Shown here: positions 7,885-16,881 of the stretch, one piece after another | Numbering within the stretch: the stretch's first letter is position 1 | Layout of the letters: each line of letters begins with the position of its first letter | Source: Streptomyces triticagri | Lineage (GTDB): Bacteria; Actinomycetota; Actinomycetes; Streptomycetales; Streptomycetaceae | Reading direction: 5' to 3' | Length of the DNA stretch: 32,311 bases | Assembly (NCBI RefSeq): GCF_003429565.1 | Contig: NZ_QUAK01000014.1 | Coordinates: 21,916-54,226 of the forward strand | Translations under genes and position numbers: made by a program | The notes under the pieces: generated by a model | What the model was told of the DNA's origin: nothing | What the model saw: the letters and a program-made list of their open reading frames with translations, nothing else | The model's database searches: none

Positions 7885-8283
7885 ATGCCCGCACCCATGC
7901 GCCCCCGCTCCGCAGTCCTCGCCTCCGCTGCGTTGTGCGCCGCACTGCTGCCTGCCGTGGCGGCCTGCGGCGCGGAAGATCTCGTCGCCGGCGCCGTCGC
8001 CCGTACCGGTGCCGCGCAGGCCGGGGCCGTCGCGTTCCGCGAATCGGGCCATGAGCTAAAGGGCAAGTTGAAGTGCTCGACCCACGACGAGACCGACAAG
8101 AAACTCGACGTCCGCTGCACGGGCACCACGACCGACGGAAAGCCCGCGAAAATGACCGCCACCCTCACCACCGACGCCAAAGTCGTCAGCGGTGACGGCG
8201 CCAAGATCTCCGGCGCGACCGTGACCGGCACCGTGGACGGCGAAGAGGTCTTCCAGAAGGACTGCATCGGCGAAGGCTGCTGA
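7885..8283 (+). CDS. Small secreted lipoprotein
   Basis: ATG 7885 is chosen because GGAGAG lies 4 nt upstream; in-frame starts at 7855 and 7873 are also possible. The product is 132 aa with a typical signal (MRPRSAVLASAALCAALLPAVAACG) whose lipobox ends in AACG. The mature part has about 105 residues, rich in Thr, Lys and Asp. It contains paired cysteines (KCSTHDE, VRCTGTT, and KDCIGEGC at the end) that could form disulfides outside the cell. The alternating pattern suggests a small beta-sandwich similar to the DUF4333-like lipoproteins of actinobacteria, but this is only a resemblance. It follows the putative metallopeptidase gene by 26 nt and is probably cotranscribed with it. Confidence 0.75.
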   Translation: MPAPMRPRSAVLASAALCAALLPAVAACGAEDLVAGAVARTGAAQAGAVAFRESGHELKGKLKCSTHDETDKKLDVRCTGTTTDGKPAKMTATLTTDAKVVSGDGAKISGATVTGTVDGEEVFQKDCIGEGC

Positions 8284-8528
8284 CCGACGAGACGATTGAA
8301 GCCCCTGATATCACACCGCCGTTTGAGAGAAGACCGACCGAGCTGTCGTGGACGTACGGCACCTGGTTCAGGACGCACAGCACAAACGTCCGCAACGTCG
8401 GGTCATCCGAGTTGTTTGGGTACCCGCCCGGCTGTCTGCTCATCGAAGGGTTCGGCTCCTCACCAAGCGGCGGCGGCTCGGATGCCGCAGCAGCTGCAGT
8501 TGCTCCCGAGAAGGCGTCCTTCGCGGCG

Positions 8529-9659
8529 TCACCTGCTGACAAGTGCTGCGATTTCAGCCAGTTCGTCTGCAGGCAGTCCCATATTCTGCGCCGCCTCGAG
8601 TACCGCACGCAGTTCCGCTGCCGTTCCGTCGGTGTCGGACAGGAATTGAGCATAAACAGGTGGTGCGGTCTCATCTCCGATGGAGATCGCTTCGTTGAAC
8701 TGATCCCGCGCCGCTTCGGGCTTCCCGAGTGCTGCGTGGACGAGGGCGAGGTTGAGGTGCGCTTTCCAGACGCCGTCTTCGAGAGCGCGCTGGTAGTGTC
8801 CGGCTGCTTCTTCCAGGCGTCCGGCCTCATCCAGAAAGAGGGCGTACTCCCAGTGAGCAGATAGGTCTCGCTCGGAAATCGCCCGCTCGAACACGGCTGC
8901 CGCATCCTGTTGTCGGCCGTCTGTGTGGGCGAGGAATGTCGCGTAGTCGACGAGAGCGCCCGGCACAGCGCGATCAACCGCTGTGCGGTAATTCTCTTCA
9001 GCTTGCCGCTGGTCTCCGATTGAGTGTGCATGCTCAGCCAAGACGAGTAGCGCGCGCCCCTCTCCCTCTTCGGCTGCTCGCTTCAGCATCTCTACGGCAC
9101 GCGCTGTCACACCGCGCCCCAGAAGGCTCTCGGCATAGTTGCTCAGAGCTTTGATGTCGCCCTGGTCGACAGCCTGCTGAAAGTAGGAGTCGGCCTCTGC
9201 TGTTCGTTCCGCGGCGAGGAGGAACACCGCGTAGTTGTTCGGCGCGTGCTCATCGCCTCCGCGAAGAGCACTGCGGTACCAGAATTCGGCTTCGTCTCTG
9301 CGGTCGTCGTCCTCGGCCAGTGTGTCGGCGAGTTGGAGGGCGTAGTCCGCATGTCCGGCCTGTGCCTTCGGGAGCAGGATGGCGCCGGCTTCGTCGATGT
9401 CGCCCTTGTCGCTCAGCACTCCTGCGAGCGCCATCTCCGCACCCATTTCACCGTTGGCCGTTGCGATGCGCAGGACCGCCTCGGCCTCGTCCAGGCGACC
9501 CCATGAGGCGAGGAAGGTGCCGTGCGCCCAGCGGCTGCGAGCCACACCGTCTTCGACGGCTTGACGGAACATTCCGTCGGCTCGTTCAAAATCGTCTTCT
9601 TCGTTGCTGATGCGCAGTGCTTCCAGGAGCACCGGGTCACGGTCGTTCTCGGGAGACAT
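8529..9659 (-). CDS. TPR/Sel1-like repeat protein encoded directly after the Rhs gene
   Basis: The 376-aa product is built from about ten degenerate 34-36-residue helical repeats, with recurrent patterns such as RLDEAEAVLRIA, RDEAEFWYRSAL, RQAEENYRTAV, RLEEAAGHYQRAL and KPEAARDQFNEAI. No signal peptide or membrane segment is seen, so it should be cytoplasmic and act by protein binding. ATG 9659 is only 12 nt after the Rhs stop, and GAGGA overlapping that stop can serve as its ribosome binding site, so the two genes are very likely translated from one mRNA. Genes directly after Rhs toxins often encode immunity proteins. That is a positional inference, since repeat proteins are not typical immunity proteins and an adaptor role is equally possible. 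Confidence 0.8.
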   Translation of the reverse strand: MSPENDRDPVLLEALRISNEEDDFERADGMFRQAVEDGVARSRWAHGTFLASWGRLDEAEAVLRIATANGEMGAEMALAGVLSDKGDIDEAGAILLPKAQAGHADYALQLADTLAEDDDRRDEAEFWYRSALRGGDEHAPNNYAVFLLAAERTAEADSYFQQAVDQGDIKALSNYAESLLGRGVTARAVEMLKRAAEEGEGRALLVLAEHAHSIGDQRQAEENYRTAVDRAVPGALVDYATFLAHTDGRQQDAAAVFERAISERDLSAHWEYALFLDEAGRLEEAAGHYQRALEDGVWKAHLNLALVHAALGKPEAARDQFNEAISIGDETAPPVYAQFLSDTDGTAAELRAVLEAAQNMGLPADELAEIAALVSR

Positions 9660-9671
9660 ACTTGGCCGTCC

Positions 9672-12600
9672 TCAACGGTGCTTCTTGTTCGGGTTCTGCT
9701 TCCATCCGTTATGTCCGCGCTTTTTCCCTCCGCCGTGTCTGTCTCCGCCTTGATGCTTCTGACTGCTGCGCTGCTTGCTTCCCTTCTTGCCCGAGCGGTG
9801 CCCCACCTTTCCATCCGCTCGACCTTGATGGGTCCAGACTTTGGCTTTCTTTTCTCCTCGAAGTGCGACGTGGTGCGATGCGGTGTGATGGGCAGCAGAG
9901 TTGTGGGCAATCTGGGCTTTGACGTGTGCGGCCTGATGCTTGATGGCGGAAGCGAGGCCATGCGTCGCACCAAGGCCGAGGACACTCCCGTGGGTGGAGT
10001 GGTGGTGGGATGAGCCACCGTCACCCCCGAAGTGGAGGTTGAGGTGGATGGGATGCTGTTGTTCGTAGGCGGCTGCGCCTGCCAGGGCTCCTGCCAAGGC
10101 AATACCGATGGTGATTTCGCCGATGCACGCGTCCCAGAAGCAGGTTCCACTGAGATCGGTGGTGTTGACGGGGTCCTGGTTGGCGTAGTCATACGCGTTT
10201 GCCGACCCGCTAGGGATGGGGTCGGTCTGCAGAAAGCGGCCGATGCTGGGGGCGTAAAGGCGTGCTCCCATCAGGATGTCGCCGGTGGGAGTCTCGGCGG
10301 ATCGTCGGTTGGCGCCGAGCCAGCCATAGGCGACGGGTTTCTGGTCCGTTCCGGGCAGTCCGAAATCATCGAAGGTGCGGACGTGAGCGGTGTTGTTCCT
10401 GTCCAGAACGACGGTCGTGTCGCCGTGCAAGTCCGGCAGATTGAGCTCATGTGTGCTGCCTTGCTGAGTGGCGATGAAGCTGCCGTCGAGGCCGGCGATG
10501 TACCGGGTCTTGGTGCCAGTGGCTTTGTCGGTGCTCCAGGTGGGGCTGTCGTCAGCCGTGGAGAAGTGAAAGATCTGGGTGCTGTCCCCACCCCAGGTGC
10601 CGTTGGTCTGTTTGGTCTGGCTGGTTGCTTGGACGCGGCGACTGGAGGGATCTGACTCCCAGGTGGTGCGCTGAGTATTCGTTTGCTGGCTGCGGATGAA
10701 GTTGTCGGCGAAGTAACTGTTGGTGATGCCATCCGGTTGGGTCGTGGTGTTTCCGAACGCGTCGTAGTTGTAGCCGGCGTCGGTGAGACGGTCGGCACTG
10801 TCGTAAGTGTGCCGTTCGATCTTGGTGGAGGCGTCGGTGCACGCGTCGCTGTCGCCGTCCGCGGTGCCCTTGGTCAGGCGATTGCCGTTGCCGTCGAAGC
10901 TGAAGCTTTGGCGCGTACAGGACGCGGTGAACGGGGTGTGGTCGCTGCGGGTGAGCCGGCCGACGCGGTCGTACGACCACTCACGCACGCCATCGGTGCT
11001 CGAGGTGTTCTCAGCCCGTTGGCTGTGCGGGCCAGGCAGCGTGTCCTCGGCGGTGATCGGCTCGCCGTCGCTGCGCTGGTACCGGCGCGTTGTGGTGTAG
11101 CCCGCCGGGTCGAACTCGTCGCGGGCGGTGATGTTGCCGGGCAGGGTCTGCTGGATGAGGTCGCCGTCGGCGTCGTAGCGGCCCTTGATGGTGCCGAAGT
11201 TGTCCGTGGTGGCAGAGGTGGCGAGGCCGCGAGGTTCTTGGGCTGCGTCGTAGGCGTAGGTAGTCGTGGACGGCGAGGTGTCGCTTACCTTGGTGGGGCG
11301 ATCCAGAGCGTCATAGCTCGTCGTGGTGGTCGCGCCGCTGGCGTCGGTGTATGAGGCGATGCGGCCGAGCCGGTCGTAGGCGGTCCGCAGCTCCTTGCCG
11401 TCGGCGGTGGCCGACGTTGCGCGTCCGGTCGACGGGTCATAAGCGTAGGTGCGTGTCCCGATGGCAGTGCCCACGGACGAGGTAAGGGCGCTGGTGCGCA
11501 ATCGCTCGGCTGGGTCGTAGCTGTTGGTGGTGGTCCGAGTGGCTCCGTTGGCGGTCTCAGTCGCCTTGACGGTGTTGCCGTAGCGGTCGTATTGGCTGGT
11601 GACGTCGGGCAGTTGGCGGTTGGTGCCTGCGTCGGCAGCTGCGGCGTGGCGGGTGCGGCATGGCAGGTCGGCCCACTCGGGACGGTTCGCGCAGGTGCCG
11701 CTGCCTGTGGCCGTGTAGTACTCGGTCAAGACCGTACCGGCGTCCGCGCCGCCGGATTTCGGCATCGTCGACTCGATCGGCAGGCCGTTGCCGTTGTAGG
11801 CGGTGGTGTGGGTGAGCGCCAGACCTGCGGGGTCGTCGACGGTCTTGGTGATCAGTCCCGTGGACCAGTCGTAGGTGGTGGTGGTTGTCTCAGGCTCGGC
11901 GAGTTCACCGGGGTATCCGGCGGGCTCTACGCCGCTGGTCTGTGTAGTCGGCAGGTCTTTGACGAGAGTCGCGGAGGCGGGGCGTCCCTGGTCGAAGGAG
12001 CGGCGGGTCAAGTCCCGGGCGGTGATGAGCGCGCCGGCATCGATGACATCCTGGCCGGCCGAGCGAAAGGCGCTGGGCAGTTTGATCAGGTGTTGCGGGC
12101 CGCGCGTCTCGTTCTCTCGCAGTCCGTCAGCGCTGTAATTGGACTGTGTGGACAGCTTGTGTGCCCGCTCGGCACTGGTGGTGGTCTCCGGGTCCAGGCC
12201 GTGCTCGAGGAGGGTGTCCTTGTCCTCTTGGGTGGCGGCGAGGGCGAGCAGGCGATTGGCGGCGGTCAGGGACCGTACGACGTTGCCGTAGCGGTCGTAT
12301 TCGTTGGTGGTGATGTTGTTGGTGGAGTTAGCGGAATTCGTCTGCCGGCCCGAGGCGTTGATGTAGGCGAGTACAGCGCGGCTGTACTCGCCGCGGGTCA
12401 ACTCGCTGCCGTCGTGCGAGGACGGTTGCACATCAGGTGGGAAGACGGCTGCGGCGTCGGTGGGAGCGTCGCTCTGCCCCCAAGTCGCCACGTCCTGAGC
12501 GCCCATGGCATAAGGGGCTTTCGCGCCGGTCAGCGGCACGTTGTAGACCAGCGAAGCGGCCGCGGTCCCATTGGTTTCGCTGACCGAACCGGGTTTGAGA

Positions 12601-15600
12601 GTGGCGCGCGAGACGGACAGGAGCATGCCGTCACCACTGGTGGATGCGTCACCGACGCGCCCGTAGGCGAACGAGTACGGCTCTTCCGCGGGTGGGATGA
12701 TCTGCGTGATGCGCTGAGCGCGGTCGTAGCGATAGATCGTCTTGAGCGGCTTGTCGAGGCGCGGGTCCCACGCTTCGTACAGGCGTCCGCTGATGCCATA
12801 GGCGAAGGTGGCGACCGGCGTGGAGGTGGCCTTGGCGGCCCCTGCGTCGGTTGACCACAGGTTGATCCGCTTGACCTGTCCTTTGACGTCGCCGATGTCG
12901 CCGGGCGTGTGCGTGGCGGTGGTGTGGGTGGCATAGGTGTAATCAAGCACCCGGCAGCCCCGTGTTGAAGGTGTCTTGGCGCAGGTAGCAGCTGAGACCG
13001 CGGAGGTGGGGGCGACGATCCGGGAGGGCCGGGCGAGGATGTGCTTGCCCGACGTGACGGTCTCGTAGACGGTGTGCGTCGTTGAGTTCTTCATCGGAAG
13101 TTCGGTGCTGACGACCAGCCATGCAGCGACTTTGGGTGACGGCTTCTTGAAGGTGGTCTTGATGCCGGCGGTGTCAGTGAGGGTGAAGCCGGCGGACTCA
13201 CTGCCTGTCAGCGTCAGGTCTTCCGAGCCGACTTCGGGCTGCCAACCGCTGCCGGTGCGGCTGAAGCCGATGCCGTGGCCGTCGGCGTAGGTGACGTGCA
13301 GTGAAGAGCCGGAGGTCTTGCGTACTGATACGAACGCTGCATCGGTGTCCTCGACCGTGAAGCTGGGTGCCCAGCCAGGCCCGTGGATGGGAGCCAACCC
13401 CATCTGAGCCGGAGTCACATGGCGGCGCGACACAGCAGTGCGCTGGACGTCGATCCCCCACGCTGAGGCATCTGTGGCGGTGTGGGAAAAGGCACCGGTC
13501 AGGAGATTGACTGTGCCGGGACCCAGCTCAGGCTGCGGGGCAGTACCCGCTTCTCGGTCCAGCAGAATGCGGTGAGGGTCACTGTACGTGGCCCGTCCTC
13601 CGGTGAAATGTGCGCGCACCTGGACGGGGGTGTCGTCGCTAAGGGTGTCCGCGACGTTCCACACCAGCGGCTGGGGTTGCCCCTTCGGTGCGTCGACGGG
13701 CCACGAGACCCTGCCTCCGCCGGTGGTGCGCACATGCTCTACCGGGATCGTCGTCCACGCTCCGGCGGAAGACAGGCGGTACTGGTACTCGACCTTGGTG
13801 TGCTCCGTCCTGCCCAGGGCATGCAGCGCTACGCGCCTGGCTGTGCGTTCCCCGGCTCCCGGGGTGAGCAGCGCTGCACCGGGCCCGGCGTAGAACGGGT
13901 ATCTGACGGTCGTCGAGGGCAGGCCGGCGCGGCCGATGCCACGAACCTGGAGAGTGTGTTTGCCGCCGGGCACCGCCAGCGCGAGGGCGGCCGTCTCATT
14001 GGGCGCGACCGCCTTTTCCTGCCACGCACCGTCATCTACGCGGTAGGAGACGGCGTAGGTATCGGAAGTGACAGACACCTTCCCGGCGTAGCGCCCGTGC
14101 TCATCGAGCTTGCCGCCCCACGCGTTCTTGGGGAAGTTCGCAGAGGACACCTTCGGGGCCGGCGGCGGGTTGGTGTACGCATGGAAGGTGTACCGAGGTG
14201 ACCACGCCGACCAACCGTGGCCATCGCGGGCACGCATGCGGAAGGAGTAGGTTCCGCCGTCTTTCAACTTGTCCGCAGGCACCTTGAATCGGGCCTCGTG
14301 GCCTGAGGGCACACCGTCCTGTTCCTGCGTGAGCAGGATCTTGTCGTTGCGGTCGGCGAGTTCGAAGGCGACCTTGTCCAGTTTGGCGCCGTTGCCGCTG
14401 GTCACGGTTCCTGAGAGTTCCGGGGTCAGACTGGCTACCCATCGGCGCCCGATGGTGTTGCGACCGGGACTTGCCTGTAGCTGAGTGGGCGCCTGCAGCC
14501 CGGGGGTCAGTGTGACGGCCAACGTGGGCGGGTGCTTGCCCTCGGCAGAGTTGAACCTCTTCCAGCCCTTCGGGTCACTCTCGTTGCTCGCTCGCAGTCC
14601 GATACCGGCAGTGGCCGGGCCTTTGGACGCCCATCCGGACACCAGGTCAGTGATCTTCACGCCCGTCCAGCCGCCGGGACAGCGTGCTTCGCCGCCCTTC
14701 GTAACCGTTGACGTGGCGATCTTCTTGTTGAACTTCGGCTGTGCTCCCCATCGCGTCGCATGGGTCGGTGCACCGGTGTCCCACACCTCCCACTCGGCTG
14801 GTTCACACGTCCACGAGTGGTGGTTGAACAGGCGTAGTTCGGCTTCAAGGATGTTGCGGCCGCGCAAGCTCGCGGTGGGGAAGGCAAGGAAGGAGCGGGC
14901 GACCTGATTGGATCCGTTGTTGCCGATCTTCAGCTCGGTTGCACCGGCCTGATCATGGGTGTAGCCCTGCTCGACGAAGGTGTCCAGAGACGGACGCAGG
15001 CTGATGCCCGGATCCACGGTGACGGGGAACGTGGTGTCCGCGTCGTTGATGTACGTGTCGTCGAGGGCATAGGTGACGGCAACATCACTGCCGTCGGCGG
15101 ACACCGTTGAGGAGACGTCGAGCTCGGCTCGGTCGGTGGGCTCCTTCGACTTCTCGTCGATGTCGGCGTCCCAGCCCGTCGCGGCTCCGATGAGGCCGAG
15201 TGTCCCGCCCTTGCCGGTCAGCAGGTGCGTTCCGTCGTCCTGCTCCTGGACCTTCAGGCCTTCGGTGGCCACGGTCATCCGGACGGCGTCCAGGTCGCGT
15301 GCGGCCTTGCGGTTGCGCACGACGAGGTAATCCTCCACCCCGGTGCGTGTCGCCTCCACGACCAAGTCGACGCCGGGCTTCACTTCCCGGTAAGTGGCGC
15401 GAGCACCCTGCAGATCGGGGACCGGGAGCGCACCGGGCCACGTCAGCTCGACCTTGCGCCTCTCGTCGAGCAGCGTGGCGAGCCGGCCTTGCTTGCGGTC
15501 CGATGCGGTACCGGCCAGCACCAGTCCACGAGGGTGCGCGCCCGGTTCGACGCCTCCGTCCGCGCGACGCTGCAGATCGAGGTCCACCGCCGTCCAGCTG

Positions 15601-15962
15601 TCGCCCTGCTTGACCCGTACCGGACCCGCCGCTTGTTCGATCTTCAGCGAACCATCGGGGTAGGCCCAGGACGTTGAAGTTTCGCTGCGGGAATCCAGGA
15701 CCTCGATCCGGCGGTCCTGCAGACGTGCGGTCAGCAGAGCGGATTTCTCATTCTCTGCCTGCGCCGGCCCGGTGGGCGCTGCCTGCGGAACACTCGGTGC
15801 CTGGAGCGGCGCTGCCGCCCCAACGCCGTCGGCCATGCCTACCTGCACCAGCACTGCCGTGCACACCGCAGCAGCTACCGCGATCGGCGACCGCGACCGC
15901 CGCACCACCACGCTTCGCGAGGGCGAAGGACGCAGCCGCAACGATCTGAGAGGTGCGCGCAC
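9672..15962 (-). CDS. Large exported DNRLRE/Rhs (YD-repeat) protein, putative polymorphic toxin
   Basis: The start is GTG 15962, which has AGGGAG 8 nt upstream; GTG 15971 has none. The product is about 2,096 aa. An Arg-rich N-terminus and a hydrophobic stretch (SPIAVAAAVCTAVLVQVG) form a long signal peptide. Residues about 315-485 are a DNRLRE domain (DTFVEQGY, SFLAFPT, WTGVKITDLVSGW). Fibronectin-III-like segments follow, then a large Rhs domain with many YD repeats (YDRYGN, YDPAGRL-like, YDRLGRIASYTD). The Rhs core ends at ARLYAPSIGRFLQTDPIPSGSANAYDYANQDPVNTTDLSG. The last 156 residues are element-specific, with a His-rich, partly helical part and a very basic Gly/Lys/His tail ending NPNKKHR. 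By analogy with Rhs toxins this tail is the candidate effector, but no catalytic motif is recognised. Confidence 0.88.
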   Translation of the reverse strand: MRAPLRSLRLRPSPSRSVVVRRSRSPIAVAAAVCTAVLVQVGMADGVGAAAPLQAPSVPQAAPTGPAQAENEKSALLTARLQDRRIEVLDSRSETSTSWAYPDGSLKIEQAAGPVRVKQGDSWTAVDLDLQRRADGGVEPGAHPRGLVLAGTASDRKQGRLATLLDERRKVELTWPGALPVPDLQGARATYREVKPGVDLVVEATRTGVEDYLVVRNRKAARDLDAVRMTVATEGLKVQEQDDGTHLLTGKGGTLGLIGAATGWDADIDEKSKEPTDRAELDVSSTVSADGSDVAVTYALDDTYINDADTTFPVTVDPGISLRPSLDTFVEQGYTHDQAGATELKIGNNGSNQVARSFLAFPTASLRGRNILEAELRLFNHHSWTCEPAEWEVWDTGAPTHATRWGAQPKFNKKIATSTVTKGGEARCPGGWTGVKITDLVSGWASKGPATAGIGLRASNESDPKGWKRFNSAEGKHPPTLAVTLTPGLQAPTQLQASPGRNTIGRRWVASLTPELSGTVTSGNGAKLDKVAFELADRNDKILLTQEQDGVPSGHEARFKVPADKLKDGGTYSFRMRARDGHGWSAWSPRYTFHAYTNPPPAPKVSSANFPKNAWGGKLDEHGRYAGKVSVTSDTYAVSYRVDDGAWQEKAVAPNETAALALAVPGGKHTLQVRGIGRAGLPSTTVRYPFYAGPGAALLTPGAGERTARRVALHALGRTEHTKVEYQYRLSSAGAWTTIPVEHVRTTGGGRVSWPVDAPKGQPQPLVWNVADTLSDDTPVQVRAHFTGGRATYSDPHRILLDREAGTAPQPELGPGTVNLLTGAFSHTATDASAWGIDVQRTAVSRRHVTPAQMGLAPIHGPGWAPSFTVEDTDAAFVSVRKTSGSSLHVTYADGHGIGFSRTGSGWQPEVGSEDLTLTGSESAGFTLTDTAGIKTTFKKPSPKVAAWLVVSTELPMKNSTTHTVYETVTSGKHILARPSRIVAPTSAVSAATCAKTPSTRGCRVLDYTYATHTTATHTPGDIGDVKGQVKRINLWSTDAGAAKATSTPVATFAYGISGRLYEAWDPRLDKPLKTIYRYDRAQRITQIIPPAEEPYSFAYGRVGDASTSGDGMLLSVSRATLKPGSVSETNGTAAASLVYNVPLTGAKAPYAMGAQDVATWGQSDAPTDAAAVFPPDVQPSSHDGSELTRGEYSRAVLAYINASGRQTNSANSTNNITTNEYDRYGNVVRSLTAANRLLALAATQEDKDTLLEHGLDPETTTSAERAHKLSTQSNYSADGLRENETRGPQHLIKLPSAFRSAGQDVIDAGALITARDLTRRSFDQGRPASATLVKDLPTTQTSGVEPAGYPGELAEPETTTTTYDWSTGLITKTVDDPAGLALTHTTAYNGNGLPIESTMPKSGGADAGTVLTEYYTATGSGTCANRPEWADLPCRTRHAAAADAGTNRQLPDVTSQYDRYGNTVKATETANGATRTTTNSYDPAERLRTSALTSSVGTAIGTRTYAYDPSTGRATSATADGKELRTAYDRLGRIASYTDASGATTTTSYDALDRPTKVSDTSPSTTTYAYDAAQEPRGLATSATTDNFGTIKGRYDADGDLIQQTLPGNITARDEFDPAGYTTTRRYQRSDGEPITAEDTLPGPHSQRAENTSSTDGVREWSYDRVGRLTRSDHTPFTASCTRQSFSFDGNGNRLTKGTADGDSDACTDASTKIERHTYDSADRLTDAGYNYDAFGNTTTQPDGITNSYFADNFIRSQQTNTQRTTWESDPSSRRVQATSQTKQTNGTWGGDSTQIFHFSTADDSPTWSTDKATGTKTRYIAGLDGSFIATQQGSTHELNLPDLHGDTTVVLDRNNTAHVRTFDDFGLPGTDQKPVAYGWLGANRRSAETPTGDILMGARLYAPSIGRFLQTDPIPSGSANAYDYANQDPVNTTDLSGTCFWDACIGEITIGIALAGALAGAAAYEQQHPIHLNLHFGGDGGSSHHHSTHGSVLGLGATHGLASAIKHQAAHVKAQIAHNSAAHHTASHHVALRGEKKAKVWTHQGRADGKVGHRSGKKGSKQRSSQKHQGGDRHGGGKKRGHNGWKQNPNKKHR

Positions 15963-16495
15963 GCCGACCACTCCCTAAGGACGGAATAAAGTGGCGCAAA
16001 AACTAGTCAGCGGCCTTCCGTCTCCGTCCCCCCGGCACTCGCGGCACGCACGCAGAGTCCCTCGGACAGCCCAACGTCCGCCCTCTCGGTGGCTTTGCGT
16101 GAGTCCGTGCAGGCTGCAATCCTCTTTGATCTTGGCGTGCCAGGAGGGAAAAAGCTCGGTCAACCTGTAGTTGATGCCGGTCAATTCCCCTGCGGAGCCG
16201 AGGTAGCGCCCCGTGGAACGGTGGTTTACGACACGCTGCCGGTCCCGGCGCGGCTGGATCGCCCGGGCGGGCAGCCGGAGTGCTCCAGCCATCGGCCGGC
16301 GCCGGATGGGATCGGCCAGCCGCGGTCAGAAGGATCAAATGGTCCGCGATGTCTGCTGACTTCTCTACCTGTGACGAGGTGTGGGCCTGCCGACCGGGGG
16401 GGGATCATCGGGTCCTGGTGCTCGGTAACTGGCCACGCGGGTAGGCCGCAGCACTGCCGCTTTGCCCCCGTAGTGTTCCGGCCGCTCGGCCAGGG
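15963..16495. other. Intergenic region upstream of the Rhs gene
   Basis: These 533 bases separate the broken QueD-like gene from the Rhs gene on the same strand. AGGGAG of the Rhs ribosome binding site lies at 15971-15976. Several overlapping short frames exist on the minus strand. One (16226-16408) reads SDRGWPIPSGAGRWLEHSG and could be a fragment of a decayed small gene, but there is no binding site and I do not call it. A run of eight G occurs near 16396-16403. The Rhs promoter should be here; I do not see a clear -35/-10 pair. Confidence 0.45.
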
Positions 16496-16860
16496 TCACG
16501 GCCGGTACGTCGCCCAGGTCTTGGGGGTCTCGGAGATGCTTACCGCGCTGAGTTCGGGGATGTCCGCCGTCCAGAGGTCGAAGATCCATTTTGCGAGGTT
16601 CTCAGCGGAGGGAGGGCACCCCCCCCCATCGATTCATTCAAGTGCCGGTGGTCGAGGGTGTCGTCCATCCACTTCTTGAACTCATCGAGCTCCCGGTAGT
16701 CCCGTACGAAGCCGGTGTCCGTCCGGGCGTTGTCTTCCGCGGTGAGCTCGAGCACGACGACGTAGTTGTGGCCGTGCAGGCGTGCGCAGGGGTGCCAGCC
16801 CGGGAGTGTGTCCAGGACATGACTTGCCGAGAAGTGGAACTCCTTGGTGATGGTGAACAT
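16496..16860 (-). pseudogene. QueD-like 6-pyruvoyl/6-carboxy-tetrahydropterin synthase, frameshifted at a G homopolymer
   Basis: From ATG 16860 the frame encodes the family signature. H14 lies in FHFSASH, and catalytic Cys25 and Zn ligands H29/H31 lie in CARLHGHNY. The catalytic Asp-His pair is in LDHRHLN (about 69-74). Just after this the coding strand has nine G (nine C at 16619-16627 as given), and the frame slips into nonsense that ends at 16540. In the adjacent frame the normal C-terminus follows at once: CPPSAENLAKWIFDLW, then the pterin-anchoring Glu in SETPKTWATYRP and a TGA at 16496. The span is 365 nt, one short of a multiple of three, so one G appears to be lost. It may be a true mutation, a slippage-switchable gene, or a sequencing error. 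The gene follows the large NTPase gene by 21 nt. Confidence 0.85.
16619..16627. repeat. Homopolymer C9 (G9 on coding strand) at the QueD frameshift
   Basis: Nine consecutive C on the plus strand are read as nine G within the QueD-like gene. Ten or seven would restore the full reading frame. Such tracts are prone to polymerase slippage and to miscalling in sequencing. Confidence 0.9.
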
Positions 16861-16881
16861 CGGCTCGCTCCCCTCTCCTGA

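Noticed and set aside
11592..12854. 420-aa plus-strand frame inside the Rhs gene
   Set aside because: It is antisense to the Rhs/YD repeats; its Gly/Val/Arg-rich text mirrors the repeats and there is no start signal.
16089..16679. 196-aa plus-strand frame opposite the QueD-like gene
   Set aside because: It is antisense to a clearly homologous gene and has no binding site.
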